A stretch of DNA of 64,000 nucleotides from an uncultured Bacillota bacterium (GTDB lineage: Bacteria > Bacillota > Clostridia > Christensenellales > QAND01): the NCBI GenBank assembly GCA_905188085.1, contig CAJJKN010000002.1, forward strand, positions 248,001 through 312,000, written 5' to 3'. The translations under genes were made by a program, and so were the position numbers. The notes below the pieces were generated by a model, which saw only the letters and a list, made by a program, of their open reading frames with translations, had not been told where the DNA came from and ran no database searches. Positions 1 through 8,328 of this stretch are shown here, one piece after another (within the stretch, counting starts at the first letter, position 1; each line of letters opens with the position of its first letter).

Positions 1-248
1 CAGATCCACATGCCCTGCGCCGCCGCGCCCACCATTTCCTCCACGCGCTGTTTCATTTCGTTGGCGGCCTTATTGGTAAATGTGATACACAAAATAGCGC
101 TGGGGTATACGCCCAGCTCCAACAGGTGCGCGGTGCGCATGGTCAGCGTTCTGGTTTTGCCGCTGCCGGCGCCTGCCAAAATCAAAAGCGGCCCCTCTGT
201 TTGCTCCACGGCGGCGCGCTGGTTTTGGTTTAATGCGGATAGATCCAT
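1..248 (-). CDS. pcrA: ATP-dependent DNA helicase PcrA/UvrD, N-terminal part
   Basis: This is the 5' end of an SF1A helicase that unwinds DNA in repair and removes RecA or RNA polymerase obstacles; the rest lies beyond position 1. The 82 visible residues begin MDLSALNQNQRAAVEQ (Q motif), followed by the Walker A loop AGAGSGKTRTL at about residues 24-34 and motif Ia ITFTNKAANEMKQRV at about 56-70. The ATG at 246-248 has a strong ribosome site (TAAGGAGG) just upstream. The neighbouring gene is a YerC-type regulator, and yerC beside pcrA is a known Firmicutes arrangement. Identity is secure at family level; PcrA rather than another UvrD paralogue is inferred from the neighbour. Confidence 0.93.
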   Translation of the reverse strand, partial: MDLSALNQNQRAAVEQTEGPLLILAGAGSGKTRTLTMRTAHLLELGVYPSAILCITFTNKAANEMKQRVEEMVGAAAQGMWI

Positions 249-318
249 AATGCCTCCTTATATCAAGAAAAAAGCGCACAAAGCTGGCCTTTGTACGCCA
301 ATGAATGCGCGGTACGGT

Positions 319-624
319 TTATTTTTCCCCGCGTTCGGTCAGCCTGTCTAAAATCAATTCATACCCGCCGCTGCCGTAGGTAACACAGCGGTTTACGCGG
401 CTGATGGTTGCGGTGGATGCGCCGGTCTGCTTGCTGATTTCCTGATAGGTTGCCTTTTCGCGCAGCATCTGCGCCACCTGCAATCGCTGACTTAACGCAT
501 GCATCTCCGCCATGGTGCAGAGATCTTCAAAAAGCTGATAACACTCGTCCTGTGTTTTTAAACACAAAAGCGCGTCACACAGCATGTCCATTTCCTTGGA
601 TTTTATTTTGGAATTGGCAGGCAT
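319..624 (-). CDS. yerC: YerC/YecD family TrpR-like DNA-binding protein
   Basis: A 101-residue protein of the TrpR-related YerC/YecD family of small helix-turn-helix proteins, whose targets are not well defined. The core has the TrpR-like pattern: SQRLQVAQML, then the recognition region TYQEISKQTGASTATISRVNR near residues 60-80, and a short C-terminal helix (LILDRLTERG). Length matches the family. It starts at ATG 622-624 behind GAGGAA. It lies about 70 bp upstream of pcrA on the same strand, the gene order seen in Bacillus and many clostridia. No tryptophan biosynthesis gene is nearby, so a trp repressor role is not implied. Confidence 0.9.
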   Translation of the reverse strand: MPANSKIKSKEMDMLCDALLCLKTQDECYQLFEDLCTMAEMHALSQRLQVAQMLREKATYQEISKQTGASTATISRVNRCVTYGSGGYELILDRLTERGEK

Positions 625-697
625 ACCGTTCCTCCCCGATGCTTTTTCAAGTATTATAGCATGTTACGTTAGTTTATTAAAGCAAGAAACGAAAATT

Positions 698-1309
698 TCA
701 TTCCGGGAGCACTTCCAATTGCGCAATGGAAATTTCATAGGCGGTTTTCAGCGCGGTTTCTCCGGTGGGGTATGTTTTTTCGTAGGCTCTGGACTGCATG
801 CGCCCTTTGATGCGGATATGCGCCCCCACTTTCAAATGCGAAGCAAAGCGCGCGGTTTTCCCCCAGGCAATGCACGGCAGATAATCGCTTTTATGATACG
901 CCCTGTTTACCGCCAGCAAAAGGTCTGTAATTTCCCGCTCGAAGGGGGTTTTGCGGTAAGTGGGGGGTTTACAGACATAGCCGGAAAGCAAAATTTCGTT
1001 GTGGCAGGGCGTTTGCGCGGATAAAAACTCCAGGCGCTTTGCAAAGACGGTGACGATTAAGCGGCTGGCGCCGTCGATCAGCTTATTATAGCTGCGCACT
1101 TGGCCGGTAACGCGCACGATCTGCCCGGAACAGGCCAGGTGCAGCCCATGGCCGGAAACGGTGACGGGCAACACATCCGCCGTTTGGCTCAGGCGTTTTA
1201 CATGCAGGGCAAACGTATAAAAATCTTCCCCGTAAAGGGTATGGTCGTAAACGGGGTCCTGTACGATGGTGCCCAAAAGCTGCGCATGATTGTCATAGGT
1301 AAAATTCAC
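698..1309 (-). CDS. SSB-like protein with two OB folds
   Basis: A 203-residue single-stranded DNA-binding-like protein. Two OB-type segments follow each other: residues about 1-95 (NFTYDNHAQLLGTIVQDPVY ... IVRVTGQVRSYNKL) and about 103-200 (NEILLSGYVCKPPTYRKTPF ... DYLPCIAWGKTARFASHLKV). The second copy matches the SSB core best, with the W-G-K-A-like segment and HIRIKGRMQSR. There is no acidic DDDIPF-type tail, so it is probably not the main replication SSB. The start is GTG at 1307-1309 behind AAGGAGG with 8-nt spacing. It stands upstream of yerC-pcrA with its own short intergenic gap. Single-strand DNA binding is inferred from the fold, not shown. Confidence 0.75.
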   Translation of the reverse strand: MNFTYDNHAQLLGTIVQDPVYDHTLYGEDFYTFALHVKRLSQTADVLPVTVSGHGLHLACSGQIVRVTGQVRSYNKLIDGASRLIVTVFAKRLEFLSAQTPCHNEILLSGYVCKPPTYRKTPFEREITDLLLAVNRAYHKSDYLPCIAWGKTARFASHLKVGAHIRIKGRMQSRAYEKTYPTGETALKTAYEISIAQLEVLPE

Positions 1310-1388
1310 TGGCCTTCCCTCCTTATCCGATTATTTCAAAGTATGAGAAAAGGCGCGGTTTTATGTATGCGCTTTGGGCGGACAAAAA

Positions 1389-1414
1389 CAAAAGCAGCCC
1401 GAAGGCTGCTTTTT
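1389..1414 (-). terminator. Rho-independent terminator after the aldo/keto reductase gene
   Basis: A 10-bp stem (AAAAGCAGCC / GGCTGCTTTT) with a CGAA-type loop lies eight bases beyond the stop codon of the minus-strand reductase gene, followed on that strand by a T-rich stretch. Confidence 0.8.
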
Positions 1415-1421
1415 AAGGCGG

Positions 1422-2261
1422 TTATTTTTTGTGGAACGTCAGCGGATCCGGGCCGGTGCGGTGGTTTTTATTCAGCATATCGATTTCGATCATGTCCTCT
1501 GCGGAAAGGACAAAATCAAACACCTGAATGTTTTCCTCAATGCGCTTGGGATTGATGGATTTCGGAATGGTGATAATCCCGCGCTGCAATTCCCAGCGGA
1601 TGACAACCTGTGCGATGTTTTTGCCGTATTTATCGGCGATCTTTTGCAGGGTTTGGTCGCCAAACACTTCCCCGTGCGCCAGCGGGCTCCAAGCCGTCAT
1701 GGCAATTTGGTTTTGGAACAAAAACGACTGCATTTCCACCTGCGTTAAATACGGATGGCATTCAATCTGGTTGACCATCGGCTTGATTTCGCAGCTGTCC
1801 AGCAGGGTTTGGATGTTTTCCTTGGTAAAATTGCTAAGGCCGATGGCGCGTACGCGGCCCTGTTTATACAGGGTTTCAAAGGCTTTCCAGGTTTCCACAA
1901 ACAAGCCGTCATTCGGGCACGGCCAGTGGATTAAATATAAATCCAACACATCCAGGCCCAGGCGCTCCATGGTTTTGTCAAACGCGCGCAGGGTGTTATC
2001 GTATCCCTGGTCGCTGTTCCAAAGCTTGGAGGTGATAAACAATTCGTTTCGATCCAGGCCGCATTCGCGAATGCCCTGGCCCACGCCGTCTTCGTTTTCA
2101 TAGGCGGCGGCCGTGTCAATAGCGCGATAGCCCGCTTTTACGGCCGCTTTCACGGCGTCGATCACCTGTTGGCCGTTTTCCGTTTGCCAAACGCCCAAGC
2201 CGAATTGAGGCATTTTTACACCGTTGTTCAGCACAATCCAGCTCTGTCCTGCAGTATTCAT
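1422..2261 (-). CDS. Aldo/keto reductase
   Basis: A 279-residue NADPH-dependent aldo/keto reductase of the 2,5-diketo-gluconate reductase/YvgN type. Visible family features are the N-terminal barrel strand NGVKMPQFGLGVWQ, the catalytic Asp/Tyr region AIDTAAAYENEDGVGQG, the Lys in FITSKLWNSD, the His in YLIHWPCP, SNFTKENI, and the coenzyme segment TIPKSINPKRIEEN. Catalytic tetrad D-Y-K-H is present. I chose the ATG at 2259-2261 because AAAGGAG is seven bases upstream; six codons further out would put that site inside the gene. It is a single-gene unit with its own terminator and one or two promoters upstream. The substrate is unknown; aldehyde or methylglyoxal detoxification is common in this family. 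Confidence 0.92.
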   Translation of the reverse strand: MNTAGQSWIVLNNGVKMPQFGLGVWQTENGQQVIDAVKAAVKAGYRAIDTAAAYENEDGVGQGIRECGLDRNELFITSKLWNSDQGYDNTLRAFDKTMERLGLDVLDLYLIHWPCPNDGLFVETWKAFETLYKQGRVRAIGLSNFTKENIQTLLDSCEIKPMVNQIECHPYLTQVEMQSFLFQNQIAMTAWSPLAHGEVFGDQTLQKIADKYGKNIAQVVIRWELQRGIITIPKSINPKRIEENIQVFDFVLSAEDMIEIDMLNKNHRTGPDPLTFHKK

Positions 2262-2299
2262 AGAAAAACTCCTTTCCATAGGGAAATTTTGTATAATTT

Positions 2300-2329
2300 A
2301 TTATTTCACAGCATGGAAGACGCTGTCAA
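2300..2329 (-). promoter_or_regulatory. Candidate sigma-A promoter of the aldo/keto reductase gene (proximal)
   Basis: TTGACA at 2324-2329, 18-bp spacer, AATAAT at 2300-2305, read on the minus strand about 40 bp from the chosen start. Confidence 0.45.
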
Positions 2330-2506
2330 TTTTATTTGTGTAAAATTTTTATTTAGCAGGCGAATCAAGGCTCATCCCTTCGTAAAATTTTAATCTGTCC
2401 TGTATTTTTTGCTATGTATGCGCGCGGGATACAGAAAACAAAACCGGTATTTTCGTTTTCCCTTTGCCTGCGCACATGGATATTTTAATAGAAAATGCGC
2501 ACAGAT

Positions 2507-2535
2507 ATAGTAAACAAAATTAAAAGCACTGTCAA
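2507..2535 (-). promoter_or_regulatory. Second candidate minus-strand promoter (distal)
   Basis: TTGACA at 2530-2535, 17-bp spacer, TACTAT at 2507-2512. It would give a leader of about 240 nt for the aldo/keto reductase gene. The -35 block is identical to that of the proximal promoter over 12 bases. Confidence 0.35.
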
Positions 2536-2577
2536 TTTTACAGGGCGAGGGGCGGGATGGATTCCCTTTGGCCTCGG

Positions 2578-2606
2578 TTGCTTTTGCGGCGCAAAATCGG
2601 TATAAT
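2578..2606 (+). promoter_or_regulatory. Sigma-A promoter of corA
   Basis: TTGCTT at 2578-2583, exactly 17 bp, TATAAT at 2601-2606. The predicted leader is about 97 nt. I see no M-box-like fold in a leader this short. Confidence 0.65.
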
Positions 2607-2709
2607 AAAAAAGCAAAGTTTTGCGGCAGATGTGCCTTTCGGGTGCGTTGCGTTTTTCGTGTATGGTGGGTTTCGGCCCTTGTATTTTGGAGAGAAATGA
2701 GGTGGCAAA

Positions 2710-3645
2710 ATGATTTCGTTTTTCCGGACGGATGATGAAAAGATTTTTTTGCTAGACGCGATTGAACCCGGCTGTTGGGTGCATGTGGTAAACCCCACGC
2801 AGGAGGAACTGAATCAGCTGTTGGAGGCCACCCATGTGGATCGGGATTTTCTTGTGGCCGCGCTGGACGAAGAGGAGCGCTCGCGTGTGGAGACCGAAAA
2901 CGGACAAACCCTCATCGTGGTAGACACCCCTACCATCGAGCTTTCCGAAAAAGAAGGGGTTATCAACTCCACCTTTCCGCTGGGCATCATTTTAACCGAA
3001 GATAACATCTTCACCGTATGCCTGAAGGATTCTTCCGTTTTGCAGGATTTTACCAACAACCGCGTGAAGAGCTTTTCCACCAAAAAGAAAAGCCGGTTTA
3101 TTTTGCAGATTCTGTATCGCAACGCGGCTAAATTCCTGGTGTATCTGCGCCAGATTGATAAAAAAAGCACGGAAATTGAAGGCGAACTGCATAAATCCAT
3201 GAAAAACAAAGAGCTGATCGCCATGCTGAACCTGGAAAAGAGCTTGGTGTATTTTTCCACTTCGCTAAAGAGCAACGAAGCGGTGCTGGAGCGGCTGATG
3301 CGCATGGAATTTATCCGCCGCTATCCGGACGATACGGATTTGTTGGAAGACGTTATCATCGAAAACAAGCAGGCCATCGAGATGTGTACCATCTACCGCG
3401 ACATTCTTTCCGGCACGATGGACGCCTTTGCCTCTGTAATTTCCAACAACCTAAACATCGTAATGAAGCTTTTGACCTCCATCACCATCATTTTAACCAT
3501 CCCCACCCTGTTTGCCAGCCTATGGGGCATGAATGTGCCGGTGCCGTTTCAAAATGCGCCCTGGGGGTTTGCCGTGGTCTGCGGCCTTTCCGCGCTGACG
3601 TCCATCATCACGGCGATTGTGATGTTCCGAAAAAAACTGTTTTAA
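2710..3645 (+). CDS. corA: CorA family magnesium/divalent cation transporter
   Basis: A 311-residue CorA-type channel that moves Mg2+ (or Co2+/Ni2+) across the cytoplasmic membrane. The long N-terminal cytoplasmic domain ends in a coiled helix; two transmembrane segments follow at about residues 250-270 and 285-305. The signature GMN tripeptide sits in FASLWGMNVPVPF at residues 273-275, at the mouth of the pore, and the protein ends in the basic tail RKKLF. Length is normal. The start has GAGGTGG seven bases upstream. It is a single-gene unit with a good promoter before it and a terminator after it. Mg2+ as the main ion is inferred from the family. Confidence 0.93.
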   Translation: MISFFRTDDEKIFLLDAIEPGCWVHVVNPTQEELNQLLEATHVDRDFLVAALDEEERSRVETENGQTLIVVDTPTIELSEKEGVINSTFPLGIILTEDNIFTVCLKDSSVLQDFTNNRVKSFSTKKKSRFILQILYRNAAKFLVYLRQIDKKSTEIEGELHKSMKNKELIAMLNLEKSLVYFSTSLKSNEAVLERLMRMEFIRRYPDDTDLLEDVIIENKQAIEMCTIYRDILSGTMDAFASVISNNLNIVMKLLTSITIILTIPTLFASLWGMNVPVPFQNAPWGFAVVCGLSALTSIITAIVMFRKKLF

Positions 3646-3653
3646 CGGCGCTT

Positions 3654-3685
3654 TCCCCGGTCTTGCCGGGGATTTTTTATTTTTG
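3654..3685 (+). terminator. Terminator after corA
   Basis: Stem CCCCGG / CCGGGG at 3655-3660 and 3666-3671 with a 5-nt loop, followed by ATTTTTTATTTTT. Confidence 0.85.
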
Positions 3686-3867
3686 AAAAAACAGTGTTTT
3701 CGCTCCTTTTGGCCAGGCCGGTCCTTTTCATGGGCCGCCGCGATTGTCAATTAAAAAATATAAATGGTTTACTTTTGAAAAGCAGGCTTGGCGCGCGCAA
3801 ATATTTCTGTATTTCTACGCAATTCCTCCCTTGGGCGGCCCGCTTTGGAACGGGTGTGTTTCCCAAA

Positions 3868-3896
3868 AGAAAAAGAGCCAAACGCGGCTCTTTTTT
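3868..3896 (-). terminator. Terminator after the topoisomerase A-subunit gene
   Basis: GAGCC / GGCTC stem with A/T flanks on both sides (AAAAAGAGCC ... GGCTCTTTTTT), just past the minus-strand stop codon. It could act in both directions. Confidence 0.75.
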
Positions 3897-3909
3897 AGTT
3901 TGCGATTTA

Positions 3910-6345
3910 TCAGCCTTGCACAAACGAACGCTGCACCTGGGTTACGACATCATCAAACAGCGCCAAAACCAGCGGACTTCCCTTGCCCTGCCTGGTTTCT
4001 TTGGGAATCTGCACGGCCTCCACGGTGGTTTGCGTGCCGTGGAACTGGGTGAGAATAAAGCTTTCCTGCAGCTGTACCCAGCAGACAAACACAAGTTCGT
4101 TTCCATTGGCCCCGTCTTTGGGCAGGGTTAGGACTTTTTGCCCTTTACCGTTGCGCTTTTGCGGCTCTATCTCCTCGATGGGCAGGCGCTTTGCATAGCC
4201 GCGGTCTGTAAACAGCGCCATCTCTTTTTGCTCATGCAGCAGATCGGCAAACAGCACTTCGTCCCCCGCTTCCAGCACGATGGCCTTTACGCCGGCAGCC
4301 GTGCGGCCCTGCTGCGGGATGGAATCTGTCTGAAAGCGAATGGCGTTTGTCTTTTTGGCCACCAGAATCAATTCGCAATTCTGCGGCAAAAGCACCGCTT
4401 TCATCACGCTGTCCGTTCCCTTTAAGCCGCAGGCCAAAAGCTTTCCGCGTGTTTTTTGATATTCGGAAACGGCTGTGCGCTTAACCATGCCCTGCTTAGT
4501 GAAAAACAAGACATCGCAGTCTTTTTCCGGCAGAACCAAAAGCGACACCACCTGCTCATCTTTGCCAAGGCCGGACAGCAGCGCCGCAGCATTGACCCCG
4601 CGGTCTTTAAGCTTACATTCGGCAATTTCCTCTGCGGCAATGGAAAATACATTGCCATGGTCTGTGAAAAAGCGCAGCTTATCATCCGTCATACAGCGCA
4701 ATTGGGTTAAGGTATCGTCGCCGCCCTCCTGGACGGATTTTTGATTGCCCTTTAGCGAAATACGCTTAATATAGCCTGTTTGGGTAAAGAGAATATCGCA
4801 GGGCTCTGCCTGCTTTTTTACCTGCAATTCCGAAGCATGCGCCGTTTCCAGCCGGCAAAGCTGTGTGCGGCGCGGCACGGCGTATTTTTCCTTGATCTCC
4901 CAAAGCTCTTTTTCGATCACGCCGACCAGCTTTTTCTCGCTGGATAAAATGCCTTTGAGCCGGGCGATGAGCTTTACCACCTGCTCATAATCGCGTTTGA
5001 GTTCGCCAAGCTCCAGCGCGGTTAACCGGCGCAGCCGTAAATCCAAAATGGCCTGCGCCTGTACGGAGGTAATGTCAAACGCTTCCATCAGGCGTTTGCG
5101 TGCCTCGTTGGCGTTTTTGGAAATGCGGATCAGGCGAATCACTTCGTCGATGTTTTGCACGGCGATCATCAAGCCCGCCAGAATATGCTCGCGCTTTTCA
5201 GCCTCTTCCAATTCATACCGGGTACGCCGCCGCACGATCACCTTTTGATATTCGGCATAATAATGAATCATTTGCAGCAGGCTCAGCTGCTGCGGTTTGC
5301 CCTCGGCAATGGCCACCATATTGATGCCGAAGGTAACCTGCAAATCGCTGTATTTATACAGATATTGCAAGATTTTTTGCAGATTGGCGTCCTTTTTTAA
5401 TTCGATCACGGCACGCGTGCCTTCCCGGTCGGATTCGTCGCGGATGTCCGAAATGCCCAAAAGGTATCCCTTTTTCTCTTCGCGCAGCTTTTGAATTTTT
5501 TCCAGCAGAGTGGCTTTGTTCACCTGATACGGCAGCTCCGTAATAACAATGCGGCATTTGCCGTTTTTTTCCCGCTCTATCTCCGTTTTGGCGCGCACTT
5601 TGATTTTGCTGCGCCCGGTAAGATAGGCCTGTTCCAATTCTTCCCCACAGCTGCAATAACCACCGGTGGGAAAATCCGGGCCTTTGATGTATTGCATCAT
5701 CTCTTGCAAAGAGATGTTCGGGTTTTTATAATAGGCCACCACGCCGTCTATCGTTTCGCCTAGGTTATGCGGCGGAATGTTGGTGGCCAAAGCGACGGCA
5801 ATGCCGCTGGCGCCGTTTACCAGAAGGTTGGGATAACGGCTGGGCAGCATATCCGGCTCTTTCATGGTATCGTCAAAGTTTAGGGAAAACGGCACGGTGT
5901 CCTTGTCTAAATCGCGCAGCATTTCCAGGGCCAGCGGCGTCATCCTAGCTTCGGTATAACGCATGGCGGCGGCGGAATCGCCATCCATGCTGCCGAAGTT
6001 TCCGTGGCCGTCTACCAGCGGCGCGGACATATTAAACGGCTGCGCCAGGCGCACCATGGCATCGTAAACCGAAGTATCGCCATGGGGGTGATATTTGCCC
6101 AGACAATCCCCTACGATACGCGCGGATTTGCGGTGTGGCTTGTCCGGCGTTAGCCCCAACTCCATCATGGTATACAATATACGGCGCTGCACGGGCTTTA
6201 GCCCATCTTCCACGCGCGGCAAGGAACGGTCCATAATCACATATTCGGCATACGGCATCATGGATTGATGCATTACCTGATCTAAAGACTGTACAAAGAT
6301 CTTTTTGGCCACGGGCATGTCCGGCTGTTTGCTTTTACCTGCCAT
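3910..6345 (-). CDS. parC: Type IIA topoisomerase subunit A, probably topoisomerase IV ParC
   Basis: An 811-residue breakage-reunion subunit. The active-site tyrosine is Tyr130 in AAAMRYTEARM; the quinolone-determining region reads HPHGDTSVYDAMVRL at about 86-100. The C-terminal beta-pinwheel starts near residue 510. The GyrA box expected in its first blade (QRRGGKG-like) is absent: after GYIKRIS the sequence runs NQKSVQEGGDD. A related QKRNGKG occurs only near residue 729. That points to a decatenating topoisomerase IV rather than gyrase, but gyrase cannot be excluded. The gene overlaps the B-subunit gene by 11 bp, so the two are translated together. No dnaA, dnaN or recF gene lies nearby, which also fits parEC better than gyrBA. 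Confidence 0.72.
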   Translation of the reverse strand: MAGKSKQPDMPVAKKIFVQSLDQVMHQSMMPYAEYVIMDRSLPRVEDGLKPVQRRILYTMMELGLTPDKPHRKSARIVGDCLGKYHPHGDTSVYDAMVRLAQPFNMSAPLVDGHGNFGSMDGDSAAAMRYTEARMTPLALEMLRDLDKDTVPFSLNFDDTMKEPDMLPSRYPNLLVNGASGIAVALATNIPPHNLGETIDGVVAYYKNPNISLQEMMQYIKGPDFPTGGYCSCGEELEQAYLTGRSKIKVRAKTEIEREKNGKCRIVITELPYQVNKATLLEKIQKLREEKKGYLLGISDIRDESDREGTRAVIELKKDANLQKILQYLYKYSDLQVTFGINMVAIAEGKPQQLSLLQMIHYYAEYQKVIVRRRTRYELEEAEKREHILAGLMIAVQNIDEVIRLIRISKNANEARKRLMEAFDITSVQAQAILDLRLRRLTALELGELKRDYEQVVKLIARLKGILSSEKKLVGVIEKELWEIKEKYAVPRRTQLCRLETAHASELQVKKQAEPCDILFTQTGYIKRISLKGNQKSVQEGGDDTLTQLRCMTDDKLRFFTDHGNVFSIAAEEIAECKLKDRGVNAAALLSGLGKDEQVVSLLVLPEKDCDVLFFTKQGMVKRTAVSEYQKTRGKLLACGLKGTDSVMKAVLLPQNCELILVAKKTNAIRFQTDSIPQQGRTAAGVKAIVLEAGDEVLFADLLHEQKEMALFTDRGYAKRLPIEEIEPQKRNGKGQKVLTLPKDGANGNELVFVCWVQLQESFILTQFHGTQTTVEAVQIPKETRQGKGSPLVLALFDDVVTQVQRSFVQG

Positions 6346-8317
6346 TTTCCAATACCCCTCCCAGCTGCATAAAATGATCTTCTTTATTAAAATTGGAATG
6401 CGAGAAAATATATTCCCGCCGCGGATCGGCCTTTTCGCCCATCAATACGCGCACAAGGTGTTCCGCTTCGGCAGCGTTTTCAATGCTCACGCGCACCAAC
6501 GCTCTTTTTTCGGGGTCCATCGTGGTTTCCCATAGCTGCTCCGGGTTCATTTCGCCCAGGCCCTTATAGCGCTGCAAGGTGTAGCCCCGCCCCATTTTTT
6601 TGATCAGCGCATCCAGCGCTTCATCGTCATAGGCGTATTCATGCTTGTTGCCCTTGCTGACGCGATACAGCGGCGGCATACCCATATACACATGCCCCTC
6701 TGTGATCAGTGGTTTCATATAGCGATAGAAAAACGTAAGCAAAATCGCCCGGATATGCGCGCCGTCCTGGTCGGCATCCGACAGGATGATCACGCGATTG
6801 TATTTGAGCTGCTCAATGTTAAAATCCTCGTCAATCCCGGTGCCGAGCGCTGTGATGATAGAGCGGAATTCGTCGTTTGCCAACACCTGCTCCAGGCGTT
6901 TTTTCTCGCAGTTCAGCGGCTTTCCTCTAAGCGGTAGGATGGCCTGAAAGCGGCGGTTGCGGCCCTGTTTGGCGCTGCCGCCGGCAGAATCGCCCTCCAC
7001 GATAAACAGTTCGTTTTGCGCGGCGTTGCGGCCGGTGCAGGCGGAAAGCTTGCCGACCAGGGGCGCAGCATCCAGTTTATTCAGCGCACGGGCTTTCTTT
7101 TTGGCAGAGCGCTCCGCCTCGCGTACTTTGGCGGCCTGAGCGGCTTTTTCCATGATGGCCAGCGCAATTTTCTGGTTGCGTAGATCCTCCAAAAACATGG
7201 TAAGCTGCTCGGTTACCACGCTTTCCACGCCGGTGCGGGCTTCGCTGTTACCAAGGCGCGTTTTGGTCTGTCCTTCAAACTGCGGGTTTTTCAATTTTAA
7301 GGAGATAACCGCCGTCATGCCTTCACGATAATCTTCGCCGATAAAGGGCGCGTCTTTCTCCTTCAAAATGCCGTTTTTCCGGGCATATTCGTTCATGCAT
7401 TTTGTAAAGGCCGCCTTAAAGCCGGTTTCGTGCATGCCGCCGTCGGTGGTGGAAATGTTGTTGACATAGGAATAGATGGATTCGTTGTAGCCGTCGTTGC
7501 TTTGGATGGCCACGGACACCAGCATATCCCCGCTTTTGCCCTCCAACAGAATGGGCGTATCAAACAGGGTATCCCGGTCTTGATTTAAGTATTTGACAAA
7601 ATCGATCAGCCCGCCTTCGGAATAATATTCCACGGTCTGCTCGCTTTTATCGCCCTTGATGCGCTCATCGGTCAAAATAATGTGTACGCCGCGGTTCAAA
7701 AACGACAACTCGCGCAGGCGGCGCGCGATCATATCATAATGAAAATTGGTGGTTTCAAACACCGCTTCATCCGGCCAAAAGGTAACGCGCGTGCCTTTTC
7801 GGCGCGTTCTGCCGACGTTTTCCAGCGGCGATTCCGCTTTGCCGGGAATGAGCTTTCCGGTTTTTTCATCCACCTGCGGGGAAAACGCAATGCGGTATAA
7901 CGAGCCGTTATGGCCCACCTCCACCACCACACGCTTGCTCAGCGCGTTGACAACGCTGGCACCTACGCCGTGCAGCCCGCCGGAATATTGATATTGGCCG
8001 GAGGAAAATTTGCCGCCGGCATGCAGCTGGGTATACACGACTTCCACGCCGGAGACGCCCATTTGCGGATGAATATCCACAGGAATGCCGCGCCCGTTGT
8101 CTTCCACGGTGGCGCCGCCGTCTTTATGCAGGGTGATTTTCACCTGATCGGCATAGCCGTTGGCCGCTTCATCGATGGCGTTATCCACAATTTCCCAGAG
8201 CATATGGTGCAGGCCGCGCACCTCGGTGGAACCTATATACATGCCGGGGCGCATCCGAACCGCTTCCAGCCCTTCCAGCACCTTGATATCCTTGGATTGA
8301 TAGCTATTTGTATTCAC
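6335..8317 (-). CDS. parE: Type IIA topoisomerase subunit B, probably topoisomerase IV ParE
   Basis: A 660-residue ATPase subunit. GHKL ATP-binding motifs are EIVDNAIDEA, DNGRGIP and GLHGVGASVVNALS in the first 125 residues; the transducer domain follows, then the TOPRIM motifs VEGDSAGGSAKQG and SDADQDGAHI, and the C-terminal YKGLGEMNPEQLWETTMDP. The start is GTG at 8315-8317 with AAGGAGG six bases upstream. That ribosome site overlaps the stop codon of the small membrane protein gene before it, so the three genes probably form one operon. GyrB and ParE are hard to tell apart; I follow the partner subunit, which lacks a first-blade GyrA box. Confidence 0.75.
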   Translation of the reverse strand: MNTNSYQSKDIKVLEGLEAVRMRPGMYIGSTEVRGLHHMLWEIVDNAIDEAANGYADQVKITLHKDGGATVEDNGRGIPVDIHPQMGVSGVEVVYTQLHAGGKFSSGQYQYSGGLHGVGASVVNALSKRVVVEVGHNGSLYRIAFSPQVDEKTGKLIPGKAESPLENVGRTRRKGTRVTFWPDEAVFETTNFHYDMIARRLRELSFLNRGVHIILTDERIKGDKSEQTVEYYSEGGLIDFVKYLNQDRDTLFDTPILLEGKSGDMLVSVAIQSNDGYNESIYSYVNNISTTDGGMHETGFKAAFTKCMNEYARKNGILKEKDAPFIGEDYREGMTAVISLKLKNPQFEGQTKTRLGNSEARTGVESVVTEQLTMFLEDLRNQKIALAIMEKAAQAAKVREAERSAKKKARALNKLDAAPLVGKLSACTGRNAAQNELFIVEGDSAGGSAKQGRNRRFQAILPLRGKPLNCEKKRLEQVLANDEFRSIITALGTGIDEDFNIEQLKYNRVIILSDADQDGAHIRAILLTFFYRYMKPLITEGHVYMGMPPLYRVSKGNKHEYAYDDEALDALIKKMGRGYTLQRYKGLGEMNPEQLWETTMDPEKRALVRVSIENAAEAEHLVRVLMGEKADPRREYIFSHSNFNKEDHFMQLGGVLENGR

Positions 8318-8328
8318 CCTTGTCCTCC

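Larger units (their letters stand above)
2262..2709. other. Divergent intergenic region between aldo/keto reductase gene and corA
   Basis: 448 bp without a gene. It holds two candidate minus-strand promoters for the reductase, one plus-strand promoter for corA, and a 12-bp direct repeat (CTGTCAATTTTA at 2323-2334 and 2529-2540) that includes the -35 element of each minus-strand promoter. Confidence 0.7.
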
